A stretch of DNA of 64,000 nt from AP-15 sp963772965 (GTDB lineage: Bacteria; Pseudomonadota; Alphaproteobacteria; ATCC43930; CGMCC-115725). The notes below the pieces were generated by a model that saw only the letters and a list, made by a program, of their open reading frames with translations, had not been told where the DNA came from and searched no databases. The position numbers and the translations under genes are program-made. How positions within the stretch are numbered: the stretch's first letter is position 1; every line of letters begins with the position of its first letter. This document shows positions 25,402 through 35,165 of this stretch, one piece after another. Location of the stretch: assembly GCA_963772965.1 (NCBI GenBank), contig CAVYZU010000006.1, positions 124,001 through 188,000 of the forward strand, read 5' to 3'.

Positions 25402-27357
25402 ATGGAACCGATCCCGACCCGCGGCTTCTTCGCCTCGCGGCGTGCGGTGGCGATCGCGGCATTGATCTGCATCGCGCTCATCTTGATTTCGGCCAATATC
25501 GTCATCGACCGTTGGTTCAACGCGCGTCTCGATCTGACCGCCGACCAGCTCTACACCTTGTCCCCCGGCACGTTGCATACCTTGGCCAAGATCGATGAGC
25601 CGATAACCCTAAGGTTCTATTACTCGAACCGGCTTGGCAACGAGGTCCCGGCTTATGGCGTCTACGCCCAGCGCGTCCGCGAGTTGCTCAGCCAATACGT
25701 CGCGGCGTCGGACGGCAAGCTGCGCCTCGAAACCCACGATCCTCAGCCCTTTTCCGATGTCGAGGATCGGGCGATGGCATTCGGTCTGCAGGCGGTGCCG
25801 CTCGACAGTGAGGGCGATCGAGTTTACTTCGGTCTCGCCGCCACCAATTCCACCGACGATCAGCAAGTCATTGCGTTCTTTTCGCCTGAGCGCGAGCGCT
25901 TTCTCGAATATGACCTGACAAAGCTAGTCCACTCCCTGGCTGTGCCGAAAAAGACCGGGGTCGGAATGATCAGCACGCTGCCGCTCGAGGGCGATATGAT
26001 GGCTGCCATGCGGGGCCAGCCCAGCCAGCCGATGGCTGTCCTCGAGCAGCTGCGCCAGCTCGACAACGTCAAATCCCTTGGCGTCGAGACTGATGCGATC
26101 CCGGCCGATGTCGACGTGCTGCTGCTCGTTCACCCGCAGAATCTGCCGCCCAAGACTCTGTTCGCGATCGATCAGTTTGTCCTCAGAGGCGGCAAGGCGT
26201 TGGTCTTTGTCGACCCGCATTCAGAAATGCAGGCCACGCAAGCCAACCAAATGAACCCGCCGGGTGCACCGTCGGCGAGCAACCTCGCGCCATTGTTCAA
26301 GGCCTGGGGCCTCGAAATGTTGCCTGCGGTTGTGGCAGGGGATCGCCGTGATGCACAGCAGGTCGAAGTCCCGGTTCCGGGACGCGGCGGCGAACCGCTC
26401 GATTACATTGCCTGGCTCGATCTGAAATCCCCCAATCTAAGCCGCTCCGACATGATCACCGCCGATTTGAGCCATATCACGATGGCGTCGGCGGGTATCC
26501 TCGAGCCGCTGCCCGGAGCAAAAACAAACTTCGAGCCGCTGATCTGGACTTCTTCGGACTCGACCAAGATTCCGGTAGAGAAACTGAACGGCCTGCCCGA
26601 TGTCGCCGGCCTGCTCGCCGACTTCAAGCCCGACAACAAGCGCTACGTGCTCGCGGCTCATGTGACGGGGGCGGCCAAGACCGCATTCCCCGACGGGCCG
26701 CCAAAGCCGGCGTCGCCCCCAATGTCCAAACCCGGAGAAAAACCGCCCGCGACGCCGGCATCGACAGGGCCGTGGCTAAAGGAAGCAAAACATCCGATAA
26801 ACGTCGTTGTGGTCGCGGACACAGACATCCTCGACGACCGGGTATGGGCGCAAAGCCAGAATTTCTTTGGCCAGCGGGTCCTCGTACCCTTTGCCGATAA
26901 TGGCGATTTTGTCGCCGACGCGATCGACGTGCTCGCCGGTGGCGAGGATCTGGTCGGCTTACGCAGCCGCGGCAGTGCGGCCCGTCCATTCGAAGTGGTC
27001 GACGAGATCCAGCGCGAAGCCCAAACGCGCTACAGCGCCGAGGAGCACGCCCTCCAACAAAAGCTCAAGACGACCGAGGCGAAGCTCGCCGATCTGACCG
27101 GCAAGGACCAGGCCGACACGCCTGCCACATTGTCGCCTGAGCAGACCAAGACGATCGCCGAGTTCCGGGTTGACATGCTGCAGACCCGCCGGCAATTGCG
27201 CGATGTGCAGGCCGCCCTGCGCAGCAACATCCAGAGCCTCAAGAACGGGCTCGAATTCCTCGATATCGCGCTGATCCCGATCATTGTGGCGATCGTCGCC
27301 GTTATCGTCGGCGCGGTACGGTTGCGGCGTCGCCGCCGGCGCACCGCTGAGGCCTGA
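25402..27357 (+). CDS. GldG-like ABC transporter auxiliary protein
   Basis: The protein has 651 residues. It has an N-terminal transmembrane segment (about 13-35), a large soluble periplasmic region with the GldG/DUF4350-like fold (DLTADQLYTLSPGTLHTLAK, KPLRF-type strand, and LFAIDQFVLRGGKALVFVDP), a coiled coil at about 545-610, and a C-terminal transmembrane helix followed by a basic tail (RLRRRRRRTAEA). It lies 170 bp downstream of the permease and is followed 12 bp later by the DUF4340 gene, so it belongs to the same system. Confidence 0.88.
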   Translation: MEPIPTRGFFASRRAVAIAALICIALILISANIVIDRWFNARLDLTADQLYTLSPGTLHTLAKIDEPITLRFYYSNRLGNEVPAYGVYAQRVRELLSQYVAASDGKLRLETHDPQPFSDVEDRAMAFGLQAVPLDSEGDRVYFGLAATNSTDDQQVIAFFSPERERFLEYDLTKLVHSLAVPKKTGVGMISTLPLEGDMMAAMRGQPSQPMAVLEQLRQLDNVKSLGVETDAIPADVDVLLLVHPQNLPPKTLFAIDQFVLRGGKALVFVDPHSEMQATQANQMNPPGAPSASNLAPLFKAWGLEMLPAVVAGDRRDAQQVEVPVPGRGGEPLDYIAWLDLKSPNLSRSDMITADLSHITMASAGILEPLPGAKTNFEPLIWTSSDSTKIPVEKLNGLPDVAGLLADFKPDNKRYVLAAHVTGAAKTAFPDGPPKPASPPMSKPGEKPPATPASTGPWLKEAKHPINVVVVADTDILDDRVWAQSQNFFGQRVLVPFADNGDFVADAIDVLAGGEDLVGLRSRGSAARPFEVVDEIQREAQTRYSAEEHALQQKLKTTEAKLADLTGKDQADTPATLSPEQTKTIAEFRVDMLQTRRQLRDVQAALRSNIQSLKNGLEFLDIALIPIIVAIVAVIVGAVRLRRRRRRTAEA

Positions 27358-27369
27358 GGGGAAAAGCCG

Positions 27370-28392
27370 ATGCAACGGCGCAGCCTGATCCTGCTGATGG
27401 CAGCGACTGTCGTTATGGTCGTGCTGGCAGCGGTAGCGCTTGGGACCGGAGGCTATAGCGGCGGCCATGCTGGGGGCGATCAGCGTGTTCTCCCGGCTTT
27501 GGCAGGAAGGCTCGGGGATGTCGCTTCGGTCGAGGTCCGCCGCGCCGGCCTTGACCTCACCTTTGTTCACGACGGCAACGATTGGTTGGTGGCGCAGAAG
27601 AGCGACTACCCGGCGGACGGAGCGAAGATCCGCCGCATCGTTCTGGCATTGTCCGATATGACGCTGGTCGAGCCAAAGACCAGCAAGCCGGACCTCTATC
27701 CGCGGCTCCAGGTCGAGGACCCAGGCAAAGGCAAATCGACCCTGGTCACGATAAAAGACAAATCCGGAGCTGATCTCGCCCGGCTGATTGTCGGCAAGCG
27801 CAGCTATGACCGGCTCGGTGAAGGCAATGACGGCGTCTATCTCCGCAAGCCGGGCGACCCGCAATCCTGGCTCGCCCGCGGCTCGCTCGATTTTACCGAT
27901 CACATGCCAAGCTGGCTTGCCCGCCGGATTGTCGACATTCCAGACAGTCGGATTGCAAAGGTGGTTCTGACCCAGCCCGACGGCACGACCTTAACCCTAA
28001 GCCGCGCCAAACCTGACGCTAAATTTGCGCTCGAAAACCCGCCAAAGGACGCCAAATTCAAAAGCGATACGGCCCTCGGCGAACCGGCGATGGCGCTTGA
28101 GACGCTTGATCTCGAGGATGTCGCGCTGGCGGAGAAATTGCCGGTCCCCGACAAGGGGGTGACGACAGCGTCTTACTCGACCTTCGATGGGCTGACGATT
28201 AATGCGCGATTGTTTCAGCACGACAAAAAGAGCTGGATCGTGCTCGCCGCCACCGGGTCGGGCAAAGCCGATGCGGAGACGAAGAAACTGAACGGGCAAA
28301 TGTCCCGCTGGGCCTATGCAATTCCGGACTATAAAGCCAAGATGATCGAGACCAAGATCGCCGATCTGCTCGAACCGCCAAAGGGTTCGTAA
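27370..28392 (+). CDS. DUF4340-domain protein of the Gld-type ABC operon
   Basis: The protein has 340 residues. An N-terminal membrane anchor (LILLMAATVVMVVLAAVAL) is followed by repeated beta-rich DUF4340 units (VEVRRAGLDLTFVHDGNDWL, then YPADGAKIRRIVLALSDMTL). The C-terminal part contains SRWAYAIPDYKAKMIET, typical of the family's end. Such proteins regularly accompany GldG-like genes. It probably sits on the periplasmic face of the inner membrane as part of the complex. Confidence 0.88.
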   Translation: MQRRSLILLMAATVVMVVLAAVALGTGGYSGGHAGGDQRVLPALAGRLGDVASVEVRRAGLDLTFVHDGNDWLVAQKSDYPADGAKIRRIVLALSDMTLVEPKTSKPDLYPRLQVEDPGKGKSTLVTIKDKSGADLARLIVGKRSYDRLGEGNDGVYLRKPGDPQSWLARGSLDFTDHMPSWLARRIVDIPDSRIAKVVLTQPDGTTLTLSRAKPDAKFALENPPKDAKFKSDTALGEPAMALETLDLEDVALAEKLPVPDKGVTTASYSTFDGLTINARLFQHDKKSWIVLAATGSGKADAETKKLNGQMSRWAYAIPDYKAKMIETKIADLLEPPKGS

Positions 28393-28395
28393 GGG

Positions 28396-28600
28396 GTGGC
28401 GGCCGAACCCGGTGCCGCCGAGCGGGCACCGGCTTCGCCGTGTATCGGAATTCTGTTTGATCGACCCCGCCACCCGCCGCTGCCGCGGCTGCTTGCGCAC
28501 TATCGACGAAATCGCCACCTGGTACGAGGCGAGCGCCGACGAAAAGCGCGCAATTCTGGCGCACCTGCCGGCGCGCCAAGCGGCGGAGGGCGTAGAATGA
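28396..28600 (+). pseudogene. DUF1289 protein gene, broken by one extra base
   Basis: The GTG at 28396 opens a frame that reaches SPCIGI at 28435-28452. The family sequence continues in another frame from 28454: CLIDPATRRCRGCLRTIDEI and the rest of DUF1289 to TGA at 28598-28600. Dropping the C at 28453 gives one continuous protein of about 67 residues with the Cys pattern SPCIGIC...CRGC. DUF1289 proteins are small and Cys-rich, probably Fe-S or zinc binding. The stop overlaps the next ATG, so the gene is otherwise intact; an indel error is likely. Confidence 0.8.
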
Positions 28601-28953
28601 GGGCTCCTTGGTTCGGAGGCGCGCCGTTTGGATCACGCATCAATGTGGGGATTGCTACGTTTCTGCTGTTGACCGCCTGCGGCACGCCTTCGGGCCAGGT
28701 GCATTGGGTCAAGGCGGGAGTCGACGACGCGACGGTGACACGCGAAATAAACGACTGTCAGGCGCAGGCAAACGCGGCCGCAAACACCCAAGAGGGAATC
28801 AACCAAGACCGCAGCACCACCTTGGGCCGTAATTGGGCCCTCAGTTATACGACGGGGCTGCAGACTCAAACGATGCAACAGCAGGTCGCCGCTGCTGCCG
28901 ACCAAGCCTTCAACAATTGCATGCGCGCCAAAGGCTTTACCAAGGCTGGTTGA
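28597..28953 (+). CDS. Putative lipoprotein, 118 aa
   Basis: The ATG overlaps the DUF1289 stop (ATGA). The N-terminus is a lipoprotein signal ending FLLLTACGT, with Cys as the likely lipidation site. The mature part is Gln/Asn/Ala-rich with EINDCQAQANAAANTQEG and FNNCMRAKGF; paired Cys may form a disulfide. It resembles small envelope lipoproteins of unknown function. A longer frame from 28396 exists only because of the upstream frameshift and is not the true gene. Confidence 0.72.
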   Translation: MRAPWFGGAPFGSRINVGIATFLLLTACGTPSGQVHWVKAGVDDATVTREINDCQAQANAAANTQEGINQDRSTTLGRNWALSYTTGLQTQTMQQQVAAAADQAFNNCMRAKGFTKAG

Positions 28954-28981
28954 GGCACGGCTTTAGCAAGTCAGGGGCTGC

Positions 28982-29362
28982 TTAGGGGTAGCCCCAAGGG
29001 CCCCAATCCCACGCATCTTGGTTCATGACGGCCGTCATCTGGGCTTCGTCGGCGAGTTGCTTGGCAAACATTTCTTGCTTATAGGCATCCCAGTTCTGCT
29101 GGCCGCCAAAATAAACGCAGTTGCAGTCGAGCGGGTCGGCATAAAGATAGACCGGGTTGCCGTTCACGACCTTCACGACAAATTTGTCCGGCGGGAGCCG
29201 CTTCATCGCGGCGACACGGTGCGGCGAATCCGCCGGCCTAACCTGGAAACCGGCCGCCGCCAGGAGATCTTCCTTTTGCGCGACCTGTTGTTGCGGGCTC
29301 ACGCACCCCGCCGCCGCGAGACCTATCACGGCGACGACACAAAAAGCGGCTACTTTCTCCAC
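28982..29362 (-). CDS. Putative lipoprotein, 126 aa (GTG start)
   Basis: The GTG at 29360-29362 follows a GGGGGAG Shine-Dalgarno and gives a lipoprotein signal (AAFCVVAVIGLAAAGCVS). The mature region contains GFQVRPADSPHRVAAMKRLP and VYLYADPLDCNCVYFGGQ. It is a beta-rich small domain with a DCNC pair and a Trp-rich end. Similar proteins are common, uncharacterised lipoproteins of alphaproteobacteria. An upstream in-frame start would place the signal internally. Confidence 0.7.
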   Translation of the reverse strand: MEKVAAFCVVAVIGLAAAGCVSPQQQVAQKEDLLAAAGFQVRPADSPHRVAAMKRLPPDKFVVKVVNGNPVYLYADPLDCNCVYFGGQQNWDAYKQEMFAKQLADEAQMTAVMNQDAWDWGPWGYP

Positions 29363-29515
29363 GATTTCTCCCCCGGCGCTAAAGGCGCGGGAACAAATAG
29401 TCGGAGAACCGTATTGCGCGCAAGGCGCCGGCAAAGGTTAGAGGCGACGCGCGAGTTGATGGCGAATTTCGGTAATCGGGGATATCATTACGGGTGAACA
29501 AATAGGGAGGATCGA

Positions 29516-29980
29516 ATGATCAAGGGTCTGCACCACAACGCATATCGCTGCCGGGATTCGGAAGAGACCCGGATTTTTTATGAGGATTTCCTCGGGTTGC
29601 GACTGGTCAGTGCATTCGAGATCAACGAGGGCCGCGCGCTGCATACCTTTTTCGAGATGGACGACGGCTCTTGTCTCGCGTTTTTCGAGGTCCCTGGTTC
29701 GCCGTTCGAGTTCAAACGGCGGGACTCGCTCGATCTGCACATCGCACTCGGTGTCGAACCAGACGTCTTCGACCGCATGCTGCACAAAGCGCAGACCGAG
29801 GACCGAGAGGTGCGCGGGCCGGTCGATCACGGCTTTGTCCGCTCGATCTATTTCCGTGACCCGAACGGTTACATCATCGAGTTGACCGCCAGCACCGGCG
29901 TCCATGGCGAAATCATGGACCCCGCAATATCAAAGCCGCAAGAGGCGCTCACCCGCTGGCAGGCCGCGAAAAACCATTGA
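29516..29980 (+). CDS. VOC-family protein, 154 aa
   Basis: A single-domain vicinal-oxygen-chelate fold with metal-ligand candidates His in KGLHHNAYRC, His in DLHIALGV and Glu in DPNGYIIELT. GAGGATCG lies before the start. It ends 31 bp before the start of the FAD-dependent monooxygenase on the same strand, so the two probably form an aromatic-compound catabolic pair (hydroxylation plus ring cleavage or rearrangement). The substrate is not evident. Confidence 0.82.
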   Translation: MIKGLHHNAYRCRDSEETRIFYEDFLGLRLVSAFEINEGRALHTFFEMDDGSCLAFFEVPGSPFEFKRRDSLDLHIALGVEPDVFDRMLHKAQTEDREVRGPVDHGFVRSIYFRDPNGYIIELTASTGVHGEIMDPAISKPQEALTRWQAAKNH

Positions 29981-30011
29981 ACCCGATTGCCTCAAACGAG
30001 ACGGCGTGGCA

Positions 30012-31205
30012 ATGACGGCTCCGCTCAAGATCGCCGTGATTGGCGGGGGCATCGGCGGGCTCAGCGCCGCCGTCGGACTGCGCCAGGCCGGGTTCGAGGT
30101 TGATGTCTACGAGCAGGCGCCCGAGCTGACCGAAGTCGGCGGCGGCATTAATATGGGTCCCAACGCGGTTCGCATCCTTTATCGGCTAGGCCTGCACGAA
30201 GGCCTCGACCGCGAGGGGGTACACCCGATCGGCAGTCATCAGCGGCGTTGGCAAGACGGCCGCACCTTGCAGCGCGCATCGCTTAACCCGCTCTGCGAAC
30301 AGCTCTATGGCGCACCGCACGTCACCGTTCACCGCGCCGATCTGTTGGCGGTCATCGCCGCGGCGTTCCCGGCGGAGCGGGTCCATCTCGGCCATCGGCT
30401 TGTCCGGCTCACCGATCGCGGGGATGCGGTCGAAGCCCGGTTCGACAACGGCGCGAATATCGAGGCCGATGTGCTTGTCGGCGCGGATGGTATCCATTCA
30501 GCCGTACGCGCCGCTCTGTTCGGCGAGGAAGACCCGCAATTCGCCGGCTGTGTTGCCTATCGCGGGCTGGTCCCGGTCGAACGCATCGCCGATCTCGGTC
30601 TCGAACTCGGCTCGCAATCCTGGGTCGGACCGGGGGCGCATCTGGTGCACTATTTCGTCTCGCGTGGGCGACTGCTCAATTTCGTCGGCTGGACCGAGCA
30701 CGACACCTGGAACCGCGAGGATTGGACCGATCGCGCCACGATCGAACGAGCGCTCGCCGCCTTCGAGGGCTGGCATCCGCAGGTCAGGCGGATCATTGTC
30801 GCCGCCGAAACCTGCTTCATCTGGGCATTGTTCGACCGCGACCCGCTGCCTCGCTGGTCGGCCGGCCGCGTTACACTGCTCGGCGACGCCTGTCATCCGA
30901 TGTACCCGTTTATGGGTCAGGGTGCGGCACAGGCAATCGAGGACGGCGCCTGTCTCGCCGCGTGCCTTGCCGCCGGCGCCGAGGACCCGGTTGCGGCCTT
31001 GCTTCGCTACGAAGGGCTGCGGCTGCCGCGCGTGACCCGGCTGCAGCAAATGTCGCGCAACAACAAATACCGCTTCCACATGCCGGACGGCCCTGATCAG
31101 CAGGCGCGCGATGCCGAATGGGCGCGCGCCGCCGACCGCTCGCCCCAAGCACTACGCTGGCTCTTCGACCACGACCCCGCGGATATTGAAGCGGTACCCA
31201 CGTAG
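30012..31205 (+). CDS. FAD-dependent aromatic monooxygenase (salicylate hydroxylase-like)
   Basis: The protein has 397 residues from the ATG at 30012. Motifs of class A flavoprotein hydroxylases are clear: GxGxxG in VIGGGIGGLSAAVGLRQAG, the DG motif in VLVGADGIHSAVR, and the GD motif in VTLLGDACHPMYPFMGQGAA. These enzymes use NAD(P)H and O2 to hydroxylate aromatic acids. The longer frame from 29904 overlaps the VOC gene and lacks conserved residues. Probable partner of the VOC protein just upstream. Confidence 0.88.
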   Translation: MTAPLKIAVIGGGIGGLSAAVGLRQAGFEVDVYEQAPELTEVGGGINMGPNAVRILYRLGLHEGLDREGVHPIGSHQRRWQDGRTLQRASLNPLCEQLYGAPHVTVHRADLLAVIAAAFPAERVHLGHRLVRLTDRGDAVEARFDNGANIEADVLVGADGIHSAVRAALFGEEDPQFAGCVAYRGLVPVERIADLGLELGSQSWVGPGAHLVHYFVSRGRLLNFVGWTEHDTWNREDWTDRATIERALAAFEGWHPQVRRIIVAAETCFIWALFDRDPLPRWSAGRVTLLGDACHPMYPFMGQGAAQAIEDGACLAACLAAGAEDPVAALLRYEGLRLPRVTRLQQMSRNNKYRFHMPDGPDQQARDAEWARAADRSPQALRWLFDHDPADIEAVPT

Positions 31206-31274
31206 CGAGCCCCGGTCATGTGTATCAGCCGGCACAGAGTGTGCGAGGGATCGGGCTGTCTCCTCTTACGTCTT

Positions 31275-31326
31275 CCCGACGAAGGTCGGGATCCATGGCG
31301 GCCATGGGTACCGGCCTTCGCCGGTA
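31275..31326. repeat. Cluster of three hairpins between convergent genes (REP-like)
   Basis: Three palindromes lie in series: CCCGAC-GAAG-GTCGGG, CCATGG-CGG-CCATGG and ACCGGC-CTTC-GCCGGT. Such units are typical of dispersed palindromic repeats in proteobacteria. They lie between the ends of the monooxygenase (plus) and ligD (minus) genes and could also stop transcription from both sides. Confidence 0.55.
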
Positions 31327-31384
31327 AGTCAAAGAGTCGTCGCGGGAAAAACTGTAGTTTTGTGGGACCGGACACAGTTGGCTC

Positions 31385-33982
31385 TCACAGCCCGTATCTG
31401 CGGCGGGCGGCGGCGCTGATCTGCTGGCGCAAGGTGCCGATCTCGGCCCAGGGATCGGATTTAAGCGCGGCGAGCCGGGCTGGAACGGTGGTCACCGTAA
31501 AGCCTTCGGGACGGGTGCCGGCCTCGACTTCGTCCCAGAACAGCGGGGTGGAGACCGTCGCGCCCCGCCGCGCGCGTGTCGAATAAGCGCCGACAGCGGT
31601 CGAGCCGCGCCCGTTGCGCAGATAGTCGAGATAAATGCGCCCTTTTCGCATACGTTTTAGCTGGTTGGCGGTGTAGCGGTCAGGATGGCGCGCGGCCAAA
31701 TCCTCGACCACCGCTTTCGTGAATGCCTTGACCTCGTCCCAGCCGAGCCGTGGTGTTAATGGCACGACGACGTGCAGGCCCTTGCCGCCGGTGGTCTTGG
31801 CAAAGCTCTTGAGACCAATCTCCGCCAAGAGATCGCGGATTTCGAGCGCCGCTTCGATCACCCGCGGCCAAGGCAGCCCTTCATCCGGATCGAGATCGAA
31901 CGTGATGCGGTCGGGCTGTTCGAGCTTATCAACCGTCGAGCCCCAAGGGTGGATTTCGAGGACGCCGATCTGCACCAGCGACACCAGCCCGGCTTGATCC
32001 TCAATGGCGAGCTGGATCTCGCCGTCCATTTCGATGCGCCTCACAGCCTCCGGCACGCTAGCGCCGGCATGCTTTTGGTAAAAAAGTTCGCCGCCGATAC
32101 CAGTCGGGGCACGCACTAGGCTTAGCGGGCGGTGCGCCAGATGTTGCAAGGCCCAATCGGCGACATCGGCGTAATAACGTGCCAGATCGAGCTTGGTCAG
32201 CCCCTCATCGGGGTAGAGGATCCGCTCGGCATTGGTCAGGCGCACGCCGGCAAAGACGGTACTCCCGTCGCGCGCGATCGCAACTGGCGGGTGTTTTGGG
32301 GTGGTGGTGGCGGGTTGCGCCGGCGAGGCTGATGACGACATGTCGCGGACGACCTCTCTCGCTTCCTTATCTTCGCGCAATCCTAAAAACGTCGCGTGCC
32401 GCAGCACGTCATCGGTGGTCCAGCTGCCGTAACGGATTTCGGCGACAAGCTGCGGTTCGGTCCAATGCACGCCTTTGAGAACCGCACCCTGGGGCAAGGC
32501 TTTGACCGGGCGGCCTGCGCGCACGATCCGATCGAGCCGCCTCCGCAGGTCCAATAGCTTGGCGTCGCTAAAGCCGGTGCCGACCCGGCCGGCGTAGTGC
32601 AATTCGCCCTGCGGGTCGTAATAGCCGAGGATCAGAGCCCCCAACCCTTGCCGGCCGCCAGCCGGGTCGCTAAAGCCGATAACAACAAATTCTTCGCGAT
32701 TGGCGCATTTGGTCTTGAGCCAGCTGTCGTGGCGCCCCGACCGGTAGGTGCTGTCCCGCCGCTTGGAGACAATGCCTTCGAGCTGATAGCCGCAAGCGTG
32801 GCGGAAGAAATCGGGACCACGCCCGATCTGATGATCGCTATAGCGCAACGTGCCATCGCCGCTCGGGGACACTAGCTTCGTCAATACCGCCTTGCGATCC
32901 TCCAGCGCCGCGCCGGTCAAATCCCAGCCGTCGAGATAAAGCAGGTCGAACGCGTAGAACACCAGCGCGGCGGTCCGCTCATTCGCGATGGCGTCCTGCA
33001 GATGGCCGAAATTGGTTGTGCCGTCGAGTTCGATGTGGACCAGCTCACCGTCGATCAATGCCGTCTCGACCGGCAACTCCGCCAACCGCCTCGCGAGGGC
33101 TCGAAACTTGCTGGTCCAGTCGAGCCCCTTGCGGGTTGACAGTCGCACTTTGCCGGCGCGGAGCTGAGCCAGCAGGCGGTAGCCGTCGTATTTGATTTCG
33201 TGCAACCAATCGAGGCCCTCGGGCGCCTGCGCCGCGGTACACGCTAGGAGCGGCCGCGGGTCGGCCGGCATCCGCCCCTTCTTGACCCCCGAGATACCCG
33301 ACAGGTCAAGATGCCCACTCGGGCGAGCCGTTCCAGTCCCGCCATTCAGGGAGCCTGTGGCCGCCGGGCGTTCCTCGCCGTTTGGCCCCCAAATCCGGTC
33401 GCGGTCGGCGGCGATCTCGTCGATTGTGCGGCCGGTCGCGGCGCTGCGCGGGTTGTCGGCGATAATCGCATCGCCACTATCCGGCACCGCTGCCGCGTCG
33501 CGCTCTTTGATCAACAGCCAGTTCTCTTTGTTGCGCCCGGCGTGGCCGCCTCCCATCCTCACCAATGCCCATTTGCCGTGGAGTTTCTGACCGTCAAGCT
33601 CGAATTTGAGCGTACCTTTTTGATAGGCGGCTTGCGGGTCGCGATCGAGCGGGGTCCAGCTGCCGCGATCCCAGATCATCGAGGCGCCAGCGCCATAATT
33701 CCCCTCGGGAATGACCCCTTCGAACCCGCGATATTCGAGCGGGTGATCCTCGACATGCACCGCGAGCCGCTTTTCAGCGGGATCGGCGCTCGGGCCCTTG
33801 GGCACCGCCCAGCTTTTCAAGACGCCATCCAATTCGAGGCGAAAGTCGTAATGCAGCCGGCGCGCGGCATGCTTCTGGACCACGAAAGAGAGCTTTTGCG
33901 AAGGCTCAGCGCCGACTACCGCCCCCGCCGGCTCCGGCGTCTTCGCAAAATCGCGCTTTCTGCGGTATTCACTCAGCGCCAT
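31385..33982 (-). CDS. ligD: ATP-dependent DNA ligase D (LigD) of bacterial NHEJ
   Basis: The protein has 865 residues with all three domains in the order phosphoesterase, ligase, polymerase. The phosphoesterase (about 30-180) has LHYDFRLELDGVLKSWAVPK and EGVIPEGNYGAG. The ligase (about 240-530) has the adenylated Lys 264 in HEIKYDGYR. The primase/polymerase-type domain (about 580-850) has RAPTGIGGELFYQKH, the catalytic acids in ITFDLDPDEG, and KTTGGKGLHVVVPL. It repairs double-strand breaks with Ku, encoded divergently 105 bp away. Confidence 0.97.
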   Translation of the reverse strand: MALSEYRRKRDFAKTPEPAGAVVGAEPSQKLSFVVQKHAARRLHYDFRLELDGVLKSWAVPKGPSADPAEKRLAVHVEDHPLEYRGFEGVIPEGNYGAGASMIWDRGSWTPLDRDPQAAYQKGTLKFELDGQKLHGKWALVRMGGGHAGRNKENWLLIKERDAAAVPDSGDAIIADNPRSAATGRTIDEIAADRDRIWGPNGEERPAATGSLNGGTGTARPSGHLDLSGISGVKKGRMPADPRPLLACTAAQAPEGLDWLHEIKYDGYRLLAQLRAGKVRLSTRKGLDWTSKFRALARRLAELPVETALIDGELVHIELDGTTNFGHLQDAIANERTAALVFYAFDLLYLDGWDLTGAALEDRKAVLTKLVSPSGDGTLRYSDHQIGRGPDFFRHACGYQLEGIVSKRRDSTYRSGRHDSWLKTKCANREEFVVIGFSDPAGGRQGLGALILGYYDPQGELHYAGRVGTGFSDAKLLDLRRRLDRIVRAGRPVKALPQGAVLKGVHWTEPQLVAEIRYGSWTTDDVLRHATFLGLREDKEAREVVRDMSSSASPAQPATTTPKHPPVAIARDGSTVFAGVRLTNAERILYPDEGLTKLDLARYYADVADWALQHLAHRPLSLVRAPTGIGGELFYQKHAGASVPEAVRRIEMDGEIQLAIEDQAGLVSLVQIGVLEIHPWGSTVDKLEQPDRITFDLDPDEGLPWPRVIEAALEIRDLLAEIGLKSFAKTTGGKGLHVVVPLTPRLGWDEVKAFTKAVVEDLAARHPDRYTANQLKRMRKGRIYLDYLRNGRGSTAVGAYSTRARRGATVSTPLFWDEVEAGTRPEGFTVTTVPARLAALKSDPWAEIGTLRQQISAAARRRYGL

Positions 33983-34087
33983 CGCCGCCGATCGTCCGTC
34001 AAAAATCCGTCTGTCGCCAGAGTCGGTCGCATCCCATTTGTGTTATTACACAATGTGGATTGTAATGGCGCAGCATAGGAGATCGAC

Positions 34088-35119
34088 ATGCCGCGCGCGA
34101 GTTGGAGCGGGTTTCTGCGTCTTTCTCTCGTCACTTGCCCGGTCTATCTGACCCCGGCAACGACGGAGGCGAAGCGAATTCGCCTGAATCAACTCAATTC
34201 CGAGACCGGAAACCGGGTTTCGCAACGCCTTGTCGACTCCAAAACCGGCGAGGAGCTAAGCCGCGACCAGATCGTCAAAGGGTTTGAATTCGACCGCGAT
34301 CGCTATGTCACGATCAGCGACGACGAATTACGCGATTTGAAGATCGACTCGTCGAAGATTATTGAACTCGACCGTTTTGTCAGCCGTGACGAGGTCGATC
34401 CCCTTTATCTCGACACGCCCTACTACGTCTATCCCGATGGCCAGATCGCCGGCGAGACGTTTCGCGTGATCGGCGAGGCGATGGCGCGCGCCAACAAGGT
34501 TGGGCTTGGCCGCATCGTATTGGCAAACCGCGAGCGGCAGGTCTTGATCGAGCCGCGCGGCGCGGGCCTCTTGATGTCCACCCTGCGCGCCAATGATGAA
34601 GTCCGCGCTTCCGATCTCGGCGACAAAGAAGAGGGCGAGGTCGACCCCGAATTGGTCGCGCTGGCCGAAACCATTATCGAGCGCAAGGCTGGTGCGTTTG
34701 AGCCGGCCAATTTTCACGACCGCTACCAAGACGCGCTGCGCGAGCTAGTGCAGAGCAAGCTCAAAGGCGAGGTGATGCCGGCCCCGGAAGAGGCCGAAGA
34801 GGAGCCGAAGGTCATCAATCTGATGGACGCGCTAAAGCGCAGCTTGGCGCGCGAGGAGGCGGCCTCGGGGCGGGCCACCGCGGTCGCATCGCCTTCGCCG
34901 GCGGCTGCGAGACGTGGGGCGAAACCAGACGACCGCCGCCAGCCGGCACTGCTGCTGCCCGTCTCGGGCGGTCGTGACAAGCAGCCCGCGACTGATGCCC
35001 AAGCCGAAACTGCTGCCCCCGAGGCGCCCACCGCCCCGCGCCGGCGCCGAACCCGGGAGGAAGCTGCTCCCGAACCCGCCACCGAGACACCGGCGCCGCG
35101 CCGCCGCCGCAAAGCCTGA
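34088..35119 (+). CDS. ku: DNA end-binding protein Ku
   Basis: The protein has 343 residues. The Ku core occupies about 1-260: ARASWSGFLRLSLVTCPVYL, SRDQIVKGFEFDRDRYVTIS, and VGLGRIVLANRERQVLIEPR. It forms a homodimeric ring on DNA ends and recruits LigD. The C-terminal 80 residues are rich in Ala, Pro, Arg and Lys and end in a basic stretch, an extended tail of the kind that tunes DNA threading in bacterial Ku. The gene is divergent from ligD. Confidence 0.97.
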   Translation: MPRASWSGFLRLSLVTCPVYLTPATTEAKRIRLNQLNSETGNRVSQRLVDSKTGEELSRDQIVKGFEFDRDRYVTISDDELRDLKIDSSKIIELDRFVSRDEVDPLYLDTPYYVYPDGQIAGETFRVIGEAMARANKVGLGRIVLANRERQVLIEPRGAGLLMSTLRANDEVRASDLGDKEEGEVDPELVALAETIIERKAGAFEPANFHDRYQDALRELVQSKLKGEVMPAPEEAEEEPKVINLMDALKRSLAREEAASGRATAVASPSPAAARRGAKPDDRRQPALLLPVSGGRDKQPATDAQAETAAPEAPTAPRRRRTREEAAPEPATETPAPRRRRKA

Positions 35120-35165
35120 AGCGCCGAGCGCACCGTTCGGATCAGCGGAGATCGAGCCGAGCTGG

